From positions 1 to 25,623 of the forward strand of contig DATAVE010000037.1 in assembly GCA_036267875.1 (NCBI GenBank): a stretch of DNA of 25,623 nt, in the 5' to 3' direction. Shown here piece by piece: positions 16,001-23,736 of this stretch. The notes below the pieces were generated by a model, which was not told where the DNA came from, made no database searches, and worked only from the letters and a program-made list of their open reading frames with translations. Within the stretch, counting starts at the first letter, position 1; each line of letters starts with the position of its first letter. The translations under genes were made by a program, and so were the position numbers. The stretch comes from DASZTV01 sp036267875. Lineage in GTDB: Bacteria > Actinomycetota > Actinomycetes > JAFAQI01.

Positions 16001-17296
16001 CTATTTCAGGGGGGCCAGGGAGTTGCCGCGCTGGATGGTGCTGCAGTTGCTTTCGGTCGGTCCTCCAGAGAACCGGGCCTGCAGATAGGCAATGCCCTGG
16101 GGGAAGAACGCGACACCCGCATTGTCGTGGTCGAGCTTCTTCAGCTGCTCGAACTCGACCGGAACTCCTTGGTGGCAGTACTCGTAGGCAAGCTGCTGCT
16201 CATCCTGCTCGACCATCACTCCGTCGCCCGTGCCGTCGACGTTGCCCGCGACCATCAGCATCGGCTCCGCCGGATGACCGGGCGCTGAGCCCATGATCAG
16301 CTTGTTCAACGTTCGCCGGAAGATCGGGATTCGGTAGACGTCGGCGTACCGCGGCTTGAGCAACTGCTCGACCGTCAGGTGCGGATAGGCGCCCTGGAAC
16401 TGGCCAATGCACTCGTGGGACTCGGCCGCAACGATCTTCTTGCCGTACCGCGAGAGGTACTTTGCGAACCTGATGTGGAACGACCGCGTGATCCCGACCA
16501 TCGATGCGGGCATGACGTCCGACCACGACGCGCTGCCGTTGATGTAGCGGAGGTTGTGGGCGAGGTCCACCGGGATCCCACCCATCGCCGTCCCGACAAG
16601 GTCCAGATGAGGCGCGTACTGGGGTGCGAGCTCCGAGGCCCAGTCCGCGGCGATCGACCCGCCGGAGTAACCCATCAAGCCGATCGGCGTCGCGTTGCTC
16701 AAGCCCAACACGGACAGCGTCGCGGTGATGCCGTCGAGGGCGCTCATCCCGGACTCGGTGCCGGCGACATAGTCGACCCGCTCGTCCTCGAAGTCCGGGA
16801 TCGTCACGATGTCACCCGACGCGCGCAGCGACTCCACGAGCGCCTGCTCGATCTCCGCCGTCGACTCGTTCAAGCTTCCGGCGTCGCCGCCGCGCAGCGT
16901 GTACGACGGGTCGCACAGCTGCGTCAACGCGTCATAGAAGCTGAGATAGGCCGCGACCTTGGGCAGGACCGTTGCGGTCAACGGAAGCACCACGGTCGTG
17001 ACGCTGAGCGCCGGCTTTCCGAGGGCGTCGGTCGTCCGATACAGGATCTGCTCCGCCGGAAGCGGCGTCGCGGAGGTGACCAGCCCCAGCGTCACCGAGC
17101 GCTCCTTCAGCGCCGTGCCATGCGCGATCTTCGCGAGCGGGGTCTTGCCGGTGTAGCGGTAGAAGGGGTCGTGTGCCGGCGGGAGCAGCCCACTCGAAGC
17201 GGCCGCCGACATGCCATCGGCAACGGCAGCGGGCACGACCACGGCCGCCGTCAACATCACGACAGCCGACAGGGTCCGCAAGATGCGCAGATGCAT
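16001..17296 (-). CDS. Secreted lipase, LIP (secretory lipase) family
   Basis: 431 residues from the ATG at 17296. The signal peptide is MHLRILRTLS followed by a hydrophobic run to about residue 26 (VVPAAVADG). The alpha/beta-hydrolase domain carries nucleophile Ser211 in GYSGGS, candidate acid Asp354 or Asp358 (AGNVDGTGD) and His390 (KKLDHDNAG). The overall organisation matches the secretory lipase family first described in Candida and common in actinobacteria. An in-frame ATG at 17386 would overlap the CtaG gene and spoil the signal peptide; GTG 17314 is another option. No strong ribosome site is seen. It sits 43 bases after CtaG and eight before the S15 hydrolase. Confidence 0.88.
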   Translation of the reverse strand: MHLRILRTLSAVVMLTAAVVVPAAVADGMSAAASSGLLPPAHDPFYRYTGKTPLAKIAHGTALKERSVTLGLVTSATPLPAEQILYRTTDALGKPALSVTTVVLPLTATVLPKVAAYLSFYDALTQLCDPSYTLRGGDAGSLNESTAEIEQALVESLRASGDIVTIPDFEDERVDYVAGTESGMSALDGITATLSVLGLSNATPIGLMGYSGGSIAADWASELAPQYAPHLDLVGTAMGGIPVDLAHNLRYINGSASWSDVMPASMVGITRSFHIRFAKYLSRYGKKIVAAESHECIGQFQGAYPHLTVEQLLKPRYADVYRIPIFRRTLNKLIMGSAPGHPAEPMLMVAGNVDGTGDGVMVEQDEQQLAYEYCHQGVPVEFEQLKKLDHDNAGVAFFPQGIAYLQARFSGGPTESNCSTIQRGNSLAPLK

Positions 17297-17339
17297 GGGG
17301 GAATGGTTCGGCACGGGCCGAGACCGGACCTGCCGGGCC

Positions 17340-18317
17340 TCAGCCCTCCGGCGGTTGCCAGCCGTAGCGTCCGGCTCGATCAGCAAGCGGACCCGGATCG
17401 GTCTCCCACCACGGCCGGTCCATCACTGGCTCCTCGTCGGCCGGTGTGACGGCTCGCTTACGTGCATCCGCCACGTCGAGGGCGGCGTCGACGGCCTTTG
17501 CGTGATCGGTGTCCTCACGAATCCAGGCGCCATAGAGAATCGCCACGAACGGAACCGCAACCACCTCGGCGACTGTCAGCATCAGTCCCCCGCCGATCGT
17601 CTGGTCCCAGGAGCGAGTAGGCCCCCATGACCGGGACACCGTTGCGTAGAAGCCATGCGCAACGAGAGTGCCGTTCGTCATCACGGAGATGCCGGGGATC
17701 GCATCCAGCAGGCCGTCGACCGCGGCGATGGTCATCCGCACGGGCTGGCTGCACCAAGCAGGTAGCACCTCGACGCCGAGCAACGGCAAGGCGAACAGGC
17801 AGCCGGTGACGACCAGCTGCAGCTCGAGCAACCGCATGATCGTCGCGCTGTGCTGCGCCGCACCGAGATATCCGGTGAAGAAGATGAGGAACTGCGTCCC
17901 GATCGCGAGCAGCGGTGACACCACCGGAAAGGTCAGGATCCGCACCGGCCGGCTGTGGAGCAGTCCCTGCCATCGCGCGGCGCCTGCCGGAGACAGCGAC
18001 GCCGACACGAGCCCGATCGGATCACCGAGACCAAGTCCGACCGGGACGATGGTGAGCAACAGCGTGACGCGCAAGGCCATCGGCCACAGCAGGACGGGCG
18101 AGTAGACGGCCAGTGAGGACATCGACGCGATGACCAGCACGCCGATACCCACAACGGCGAAGGCAGCGGCCCGAGCCAACGACCAGTCCTCGCCGCGGGC
18201 ACGCAGCCGGCGTACGCCCAAGAGGTACGCCCCGAGAACGACCGCCGACACCCCGGTCACCCACGGGTCGAAGTGCCATGCACTGACGAACCGGGCGGCA
18301 GTCAGCGGTGACAACAC
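17340..18317 (-). CDS. CtaG/Caa3-type cytochrome oxidase assembly-like membrane protein
   Basis: 325 residues with about seven transmembrane helices between residues 20 and 265 and a charged cytoplasmic tail (KAVDAALDVADARKRAV...). The start of the mature region (SAWHFDPW) and the core pattern match the caa3-type oxidase assembly factor family CtaG, which is linked to copper delivery to oxidases. I chose GTG 18317 because upstream in-frame sequence is Arg-rich and lacks family features. It is first in the five-gene run and starts across from the DUF2510 remnant, overlapping it by about ten bases. No oxidase or copper-transport gene is visible in the window, so the role here is uncertain. Confidence 0.85.
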   Translation of the reverse strand: MLSPLTAARFVSAWHFDPWVTGVSAVVLGAYLLGVRRLRARGEDWSLARAAAFAVVGIGVLVIASMSSLAVYSPVLLWPMALRVTLLLTIVPVGLGLGDPIGLVSASLSPAGAARWQGLLHSRPVRILTFPVVSPLLAIGTQFLIFFTGYLGAAQHSATIMRLLELQLVVTGCLFALPLLGVEVLPAWCSQPVRMTIAAVDGLLDAIPGISVMTNGTLVAHGFYATVSRSWGPTRSWDQTIGGGLMLTVAEVVAVPFVAILYGAWIREDTDHAKAVDAALDVADARKRAVTPADEEPVMDRPWWETDPGPLADRAGRYGWQPPEG

Positions 18318-18812
18318 CCCATCAGAATCGCCTGAGTCGACGCCAAAGCGACAATCGGGTCTCGAGTGACGTACAGCCGCCTGCCGCCGCACAGCCGCCC
18401 GCAGGCTGGTATCCCGACCCGTCCGACGCTGCGCAGCAGCGCTACTGGGACGGCTCGACCTGGACCGGTCACACCGCAGCGAGCGGAGCGGCGGCCATGC
18501 CTACCGGAGCCGCAGCGATGAGCGGTGCTGCCTTGCCGACCGGCGCACCCACATGGCGAGGATGGGCAGAAGCAGCTTCAAGCCACCGTTGCGCAGGCCC
18601 ATCCCGGCGCGACCGCGAAGATCACTGCCGTGACGTGCGTCGAGACCGCCGACACCCAGCAGTACGACTGCCACGTCCACTTCACCGTCACGAGCGCCGA
18701 CGGCAGCCAGGCTCTGAAGCTCGTTCAGCACGCAACCGGCTCGTGTGACAACAAGGCTGAATACCACTGCCTGTGGCAGGGCGTCGGCAACCCGGTCCAG
18801 GACGACAGTTGA
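18308..18812 (+). pseudogene. DUF2510 protein gene, apparently frameshifted or internally deleted
   Basis: Two reading frames together give a recognisable arrangement. In the first (GTG at 18308), residues about 25-58 form a DUF2510 domain (AGWYPDPSDAAQQRYWDG, then WTGHT), followed by an Ala/Gly/Pro/Thr-rich linker. Near 18555-18575 the protein-like sequence switches to the frame beginning at 18525, which encodes QKQLQATVAQAHPG and an 80-residue domain with two Cys pairs (TCVETADTQQYDC and SCDNKAEYHC) like small secreted DUF4333-type domains, ending at 18812. DUF2510 proteins normally have a transmembrane helix between these parts, and none is present, so a deletion with frameshift is the best explanation. 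A sequencing error cannot be excluded. The start codon is uncertain. Confidence 0.6.
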
Positions 18813-18847
18813 TGCAACCTCGTCACTGACCGTGACGTAGAGACGGT

Positions 18848-19339
18848 GTGAACCCAGCACACCTGCTCGCAGCCCTGCTGACCGCTCTGCTGGCGGCTCT
18901 GGGCGTTCATCCCGCATCGACGTCCGTTCAACCCGGGACGTCCCCGTGCGATCACCAAACCGGTGGCCAGCTCGTCGTCGTGAGCATCGAGCAGCAGCAC
19001 CTTTGGGCTTGCGACGGCGATCACACCGTCATCACGACCGCAGTCACCACCGGAGCGACCCGCGACGGCGACGCGACGCCGCGCGGCACGTTCGCGGTCC
19101 AGGGTCTCAACCGCAACACCACTCTCACCACGAGCAGCGGCTCGTCCTACCACGTCCGCTACTGGATCCCGTTCCACGTCGGCGTGTGGGGCTTCCACGA
19201 CGCCTCGTGGCAGACGATCCCGTTCGGCAGCAGCCGCTACGTCACCGCCGGATCGCACGGGTGCGTGCACATGCCACTAGCGGCAATCCGCCAGCTGTTC
19301 GGATGGGTGAAGTACGGCACGAAAGTCACCGTGAGGTGA
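18848..19339 (+). CDS. L,D-transpeptidase (YkuD), tandem copy 1
   Basis: 163 residues from a GTG start with the weak ribosome site GAGACGG. The signal peptide is MNPAHLLAAL followed by a hydrophobic run to about residue 22. The YkuD domain has His117 in WGFHDASW and the catalytic loop GSHGCVHM (135-142) with nucleophile Cys139. The residue that is usually Arg or Asn after SHGCV is His141. L,D-transpeptidases form 3-3 cross-links on tetrapeptide stems in the cell wall. Cys34 and Cys55 are spaced as in copy 2 and may form a disulfide. It lies 18 bases before its paralogue, and both open with nearly the same 18 bases, showing tandem duplication. Confidence 0.9.
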   Translation: MNPAHLLAALLTALLAALGVHPASTSVQPGTSPCDHQTGGQLVVVSIEQQHLWACDGDHTVITTAVTTGATRDGDATPRGTFAVQGLNRNTTLTTSSGSSYHVRYWIPFHVGVWGFHDASWQTIPFGSSRYVTAGSHGCVHMPLAAIRQLFGWVKYGTKVTVR

Positions 19340-19357
19340 CTCACTCGTTGTTCAGTA

Positions 19358-19984
19358 GTGAACCCAGCGCACCTGGGCCGCGTCGTGCTCGGCGCAGCCA
19401 TCACGGCCACGCTCTCCGCAGGAATCGCCACGGCGATCCAAGACGCGCCGGCGCAGACGTCGACGACTCCGCTCGGCGCTGAACCGCATGGGTCCTACGT
19501 CCGACTCCTGACCGCACCGCTGCATCGCGATGCGATGTCGCCGCCGACCTTGCAGTCCGCCAGCCACGCCGCCGCCGTGCACACGGGACCGTGCGCAGCA
19601 AACGACCACGGCCGGGTCGTCCTGGTCAGCATCAGCCACCAGCATCTCTGGACGTGCACCGGCCATCACCTGGTGATGAGTACGCCCGTCACGACGGGCA
19701 AGACGCTGCCCGGCGACGCGACACCGCGAGGCAACTTCGCCGTCGAGGACCGCGTTGCCAACACCACGTTGCATCCCACGAGCGGGTTGGTCATTCCTGT
19801 CGCGTACTGGATTCCCTTCGACGGCAACGTCTACGGGTTCCACAACGCGCCGTGGCAGACGATGCCCTACGGCAGCAGCGACTACCGAACCGAAGGTTCG
19901 ATCGGTTGCATCCACGTCCCGCTCGATGCGCTACGCGAGCTCTTCTACTGGGTCCACGACGGGACGAGCGTACGGATTCACTGA
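19358..19984 (+). CDS. L,D-transpeptidase (YkuD), tandem copy 2 with variant active-site loop
   Basis: 208 residues from GTG 19358. It shares MNPAHL and most of the catalytic domain with the preceding gene but has an extra 45-residue segment after the signal region. Catalytic-type His162 lies in YGFHNAPW, and Cys184 in GSIGCIHV (180-187). The usual His before GC (SHGC) is Ile182, and His186 occupies the Arg/Asn position. Cys79 and Cys100 keep the 21-residue spacing seen in copy 1. It could be active with altered donor specificity, or be a binding protein. It converges with the M15 gene across 23 bases. Confidence 0.87.
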   Translation: MNPAHLGRVVLGAAITATLSAGIATAIQDAPAQTSTTPLGAEPHGSYVRLLTAPLHRDAMSPPTLQSASHAAAVHTGPCAANDHGRVVLVSISHQHLWTCTGHHLVMSTPVTTGKTLPGDATPRGNFAVEDRVANTTLHPTSGLVIPVAYWIPFDGNVYGFHNAPWQTMPYGSSDYRTEGSIGCIHVPLDALRELFYWVHDGTSVRIH

Positions 19985-20007
19985 GCTCCTGATTCAGCGA
20001 ACCCCGG

Positions 20008-20697
20008 TCAGCGGCCGTTGACGGAGAAGTGCTGGTAGTCGGGCGAGCCCGACCAGCGGCCACCCCAGCCCCAGCCGACGCTGTCGAAGGCACGGACGAC
20101 TGGTCCGCCTTCGAAGATCATTCCGCGACGATGCTTCGAACGGTCGGCGTACTGGGTCGCAGCGGGCGGCAGCACCTTGCCGTCGAGCTCGTACGGGTTC
20201 TCGAAGGTGTCGATGTCGACGGCCTCGCCATAGGCGTGCTCCGACCAGCTCTTCGGGCCGTTCGTCACCGCGAGGCGACAGTTGAAGGCCGAGGTGTTGT
20301 CGTGAGCCATCGACCGGTTGTCGTTGCCGCCGTACGCCGCGACTGGCTCCATGAGCCGGATCGGGAACTTCGCCTGCTCGATCGCCGCGAACGCGGTGCG
20401 GATCGCCGGGATTGCCGCGACGTTCACGACCACGACGCCGGTGTGCGTCTGCCCGTCGAAGCCCCAGTAGCCGACCTCGAGCGCACGCAGCTGGTCCGGG
20501 CCGACCGGACAACCGGGGCGCCAGCTCTTCCCGAGCTCGGCCGCCGTCACGAGGCTCACGCCCTTGGCGCTGAAGTGCAGCCCGTCGCGCCACGCCTGGC
20601 GGCCGTCGCCCGTTACCGGCGAACCGGCCGAGGCCGTCCCTGTGGCGACGGCGACGAGCGCTACTGCCGAGGCCAGCACAGCGAGTCGACTCCGCAT
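20008..20697 (-). CDS. M15-family zinc D,D-carboxypeptidase, secreted
   Basis: 229 residues with a signal peptide (MRSRLAVLASAVALVAVATG, cleavage near ASA-G). The M15 zinc site is complete: His154 and Asp161 in SEHAYGEAVDID (152-163) and His223 in PDYQHFS. The upstream FNCR motif (138-141) and the MAHDNTSAF stretch match the M15C/VanY-like branch. These enzymes remove the terminal D-Ala from pentapeptide stems, giving the tetrapeptides that L,D-transpeptidases use as donors, which fits the neighbours. It diverges from the third YkuD gene with only 20 bases between the two start codons, so their promoters overlap. Confidence 0.9.
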   Translation of the reverse strand: MRSRLAVLASAVALVAVATGTASAGSPVTGDGRQAWRDGLHFSAKGVSLVTAAELGKSWRPGCPVGPDQLRALEVGYWGFDGQTHTGVVVVNVAAIPAIRTAFAAIEQAKFPIRLMEPVAAYGGNDNRSMAHDNTSAFNCRLAVTNGPKSWSEHAYGEAVDIDTFENPYELDGKVLPPAATQYADRSKHRRGMIFEGGPVVRAFDSVGWGWGGRWSGSPDYQHFSVNGR

Positions 20698-20717
20698 TCC
20701 GCCAGACTAGGAGCGCA

Positions 20718-21425
20718 ATGCGAACCCGTCTCCCCGTCCTGCTCGCCACGGCATGCCTGATGGCCGGGCTTGTCGCGCCAGTCGCCTCACGCGCCGCGAC
20801 CGCCCACACCGGCACGCGGATCACTCCGGCGAACCTGATCGGCGTCGGCAACGCGACGCAGGTCATCGAGGTCGTCAACGACGGGTACGGCGAGACCTCT
20901 GCCACGGTGCGCGCTTTCGCGATCCAGGACGGCAAGTGGCGTCAGGTGTTCGGACCTTGGGCGGCCAACGTCGGCTACAACGGCTTCGCCCCGCCGGGAC
21001 AGAAGCACGAGGGGGACGGCCGCACGCCCAGCGGGTCGTACGGTTTCTCCTTCTTCTTCGGCGTCGACCGTCGCCCGAGTGGCATCAGCTACCCATGGCG
21101 CCACGCGTACTCCTACGACTACTGGGACGACGACTCGGCCAGCCCTCGCTACAACGAGTGGGTCGACACCAAGCACCACGACGCCGGCCGTAACCCTGAG
21201 CCGATGCTCGACCTGCCGTCCTACGAAGACGCCGCCGTCATCGCCTACAACGTCGACCGGGTCCCGGAGCGTGGCAGTGCGATCTTCCTTCACGTCACGC
21301 ATCACGATGCGACGACCGGGTGCGTCTCACTGCCGCGTCCGGATCTGCTTGCGCTGCTTCGCTGGCTCGATCCGGCCGACCACCCGCGAATCATCATGGG
21401 CACCGCCGCTACGGTGTCGCGGTGA
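20718..21425 (+). CDS. Secreted L,D-transpeptidase catalytic-domain protein (YkuD-like)
   Basis: 235 residues. The start has a good ribosome site (AGGAGCGCAATG). The signal peptide is MRTRLPVLLATACLMAGLVA with cleavage near ASRA-A. The catalytic region is of the second YkuD type: His192 in SAIFLHV and Cys202 in TTGCVSLP (199-206), followed by LLRWLDPADHPRIIMG. This branch is more distant from the tandem pair, and has Ser204 where the canonical loop has Arg. Similar proteins are annotated as L,D-transpeptidase or YkuD-like without a proven reaction. It ends with GTGA shared with the racemase gene. Confidence 0.88.
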   Translation: MRTRLPVLLATACLMAGLVAPVASRAATAHTGTRITPANLIGVGNATQVIEVVNDGYGETSATVRAFAIQDGKWRQVFGPWAANVGYNGFAPPGQKHEGDGRTPSGSYGFSFFFGVDRRPSGISYPWRHAYSYDYWDDDSASPRYNEWVDTKHHDAGRNPEPMLDLPSYEDAAVIAYNVDRVPERGSAIFLHVTHHDATTGCVSLPRPDLLALLRWLDPADHPRIIMGTAATVSR

Positions 21426-22588
21426 CCTCAGCACCGGAAAAGACAGGCCCGCTCAAGGGCATCAAAGTCATCGAGCTCGCCGGCATCGGACCAGCGCCGT
21501 ACGCCTGCATGCTCATGTCCGATCTCGGTGCCGAGGTGCTGCGCCTCGAGCGTTCGCGTGGCGGAATCATGGGCGCCATCGCTGGCTTCGACGTCCTCTC
21601 ACGCGGCAGGCGCTCCGTCGCGATCGACCTGAAGGCCCCTGGGGCGCGAGAGCTCGTGATCGACCTGGTCAAGGAGGCAGACGTCCTCGTCGAGGCCTTC
21701 CGACCTGGCGTTGCCGAGCGGCTCGGGCTCGGTCCAGACGACTGCCTCGGCGCCAATCCCAAACTCGTCTACGCCCGGATGACCGGGTGGGGTCAGGACG
21801 GTCCGCTGGCGAACCGGGTCGGTCACGACATCAACTACGCGTCGATCACCGGCGCGATCGCGGCCGTAGGCGAGAAGGACCGCAAGCCGGTCCCGCCGCT
21901 CAACCTCGTCGCCGACTTCGGTGGCGGCTCGATGTTCTGCGTCATGGGCGTCCTCGCGGCATTGCTAGAGCGAAACACCAGCGGCGAGGGCCAGGTCATC
22001 GACGTCGCGATGGTCGACGGCGTGACCAGTCTGCTGTCGATGGCGCACGGTCAGCAGGCAGCGGGCATGATGCCGGACGCCCGGGGCAGCAGCCTGCTCG
22101 ACGGCGGCGCGCCGTACTACGACACCTACGTCTGCTCCGACGGCGAGTACATGTCGGTCGGCGCGATCGAGCCGCAGTTCTTCGCCGAGCTCCAGCGGGT
22201 GCTCGACCTGCCAGACCTTCCCGGCCAGGGCGATCACCCGAACTGGCCGAAGATGCGCGAGATGCTTGCTGCAGCGTTCGCGACGAAGACGCGCGGCGAG
22301 TGGGCAGTCGTCTTCGATGACGTCGATGCGTGCGTCGCGCCGGTCTACTGGCTCTCGGAGGCCAAGGCTCACCCGCACCTGATCGCCCGCGGAACGCTGA
22401 CCGACGTCGGCGGCATCCACCAGCCATCGTCAGCGCCGCGGTTCTCCCGGACGCCGGGCCAGGTGGGACACCCCGCGCAGACACCCGGCACCGACACGGT
22501 CGAGGCGCTCACCGACTGGGGCGTCGACAAGGCAGAGCTCGACAAGCTGCTGGACGCCGGCGTCGTCGTACAGGCCCAGACCGCCTGA
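21422..22588 (+). CDS. mcr: Alpha-methylacyl-CoA racemase (CaiB/BaiF CoA-transferase family)
   Basis: 388 residues from GTG 21422, which overlaps the preceding stop (GTGA). It interconverts (2R)- and (2S)-2-methylacyl-CoA, needed for beta-oxidation of branched chains such as sterol side chains. Motifs match mycobacterial MCR closely: ELAGIGPAPYA near the N-terminus, the base pair His135 in GHDINY and Asp165 in VADFGGGSM, DGGAPYYDTY in the middle and APRFSRTPG near the end. No signal peptide, so it is cytoplasmic. The in-frame ATG at 21320 lies inside the upstream gene and is not credible. Coupling to a cell-wall enzyme gene is odd and may only be positional. Confidence 0.95.
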   Translation: MTSAPEKTGPLKGIKVIELAGIGPAPYACMLMSDLGAEVLRLERSRGGIMGAIAGFDVLSRGRRSVAIDLKAPGARELVIDLVKEADVLVEAFRPGVAERLGLGPDDCLGANPKLVYARMTGWGQDGPLANRVGHDINYASITGAIAAVGEKDRKPVPPLNLVADFGGGSMFCVMGVLAALLERNTSGEGQVIDVAMVDGVTSLLSMAHGQQAAGMMPDARGSSLLDGGAPYYDTYVCSDGEYMSVGAIEPQFFAELQRVLDLPDLPGQGDHPNWPKMREMLAAAFATKTRGEWAVVFDDVDACVAPVYWLSEAKAHPHLIARGTLTDVGGIHQPSSAPRFSRTPGQVGHPAQTPGTDTVEALTDWGVDKAELDKLLDAGVVVQAQTA

Positions 22589-22617
22589 CCGAAGGCTGCC
22601 GCCGACGCGCCAGCCGG

Positions 22618-23724
22618 CTAGGTACGCCAGACCAGCACTAACGCCCGGTCGTCGCTGGCGTTGGGCGAGGTCTCGCCCAGTAGTCGCTGAGCCGCGCCGT
22701 CGAAGCCGCTAGGGATGAGCCGCTCGGCCGCGCCGAGCAGGCGATCGATGCCTACCGCAAGATCGCGGCCGGGCACCTCGACCAGCCCGTCGGTGTAGAG
22801 CAGCAGGGCGTCGTAGGGCCGCAGCTGTCCCTCGACCGAGCCGAAGTCCGCGTCGTCGAGCAGCCCCAGGACCGTGCCGTCTGGCTCCAGCAGACCCCAT
22901 GTGCCGGTCCCACCGGAGTAGTGGACGGCAGGCAGGTGGCCGGCGTTGGTGATCCGATAGCGACCCGTCGAGAGCTCGATCGTGAGATGCAGAGCAGTAG
23001 CAAAGCCCTCCATCCACTCCTGGCGGACCAAGTACTGGTTGGCCGAGGCCAGGAAGCGATCGGGGGTGACCGAGCCAAGCAGCCCGCCGAGTGCGCCCGA
23101 GAGCATCAGCGCCCGGGTCCCGGCATCGAGCCCCTTGCCGGACACGTCGACGAGCACCAGCTCGAGCGAGCGACCTCCGTCGGTGAGACCGGCGAGCAGG
23201 AAGTCCCCGCCGAAGCTCGCTCCCCCGGCCGACTGCTGCTCGACCTCGGCGTGCCAGCCGACCGGCAGCGCTGGCACCGCTCCCTGCAGGCGCAGCCGGT
23301 CGCGCAGCTCGAGCAGCATCGCCTCGCCGCGCCCAGCGGACAGCCCGAGCCGCTGTCGGTCGATCGACTGCTTGACGGCGATCGCCGACACAACCGCGAC
23401 GACGATGTAGGCGCCAGGACGCACCGTGCTGTTGCCTACTCCTGCGTTCTCCGCAATCACGACGGCGCTCGCGCCGGCGATCACCGCCGCAAGCGCGACC
23501 GGACCGAGCAGCAACCCACCCAGAATGATCGGGACGACCGTCGTCGTCGACGGAAAGGCAACGGCGCCGACCTGGACGTTGAGCACGAGCGCGAGCACGT
23601 CAAGCATCAGCACTGCAAACAGCACGATGCGCTGGTCGCGCACCGACTCCGGCGCGGTGAGCATGCTCAGCCCACGCCGGGCCCGTTCCGCGACCGGCGC
23701 CCGCTGTTGCTCCGGCTGACTCAT
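22618..23724 (-). CDS. Membrane-bound PP2C/SpoIIE-family serine phosphatase
   Basis: 368 residues. Residues about 32-120 hold four or five transmembrane helices, followed by a short linker with a coiled-coil-like stretch (AMLLELRDRLRL) and a PP2C/SpoIIE domain (about 150-366). The metal-binding acids are present: Asp174 in FGGDF, Asp193 in VDVSGKG, Asp312 in YTDGL and Asp358 in SDDRA, so it should be active. Such enzymes usually act on anti-sigma-factor antagonists in partner-switching stress pathways; no sigma factor, anti-sigma factor or STAS gene is visible nearby. It begins 12 bases after rpiB on the same strand and converges with the racemase. Confidence 0.92.
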   Translation of the reverse strand: MSQPEQQRAPVAERARRGLSMLTAPESVRDQRIVLFAVLMLDVLALVLNVQVGAVAFPSTTTVVPIILGGLLLGPVALAAVIAGASAVVIAENAGVGNSTVRPGAYIVVAVVSAIAVKQSIDRQRLGLSAGRGEAMLLELRDRLRLQGAVPALPVGWHAEVEQQSAGGASFGGDFLLAGLTDGGRSLELVLVDVSGKGLDAGTRALMLSGALGGLLGSVTPDRFLASANQYLVRQEWMEGFATALHLTIELSTGRYRITNAGHLPAVHYSGGTGTWGLLEPDGTVLGLLDDADFGSVEGQLRPYDALLLYTDGLVEVPGRDLAVGIDRLLGAAERLIPSGFDGAAQRLLGETSPNASDDRALVLVWRT

Positions 23725-23736
23725 TACCCGGCGACC

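Noticed and set aside
14064..16088. A 674-residue open frame on the plus strand
   Set aside because: It runs antisense to the S15 hydrolase, which has a signal peptide and active-site motifs. The plus-strand product is Arg/Val/Asp-rich with no domain, a typical high-GC shadow.
22594..22615. Possible terminator between the racemase and phosphatase genes
   Set aside because: GGCTG and CAGCC can pair but the stem is only 5 bp with a 12-base loop; too weak to call.
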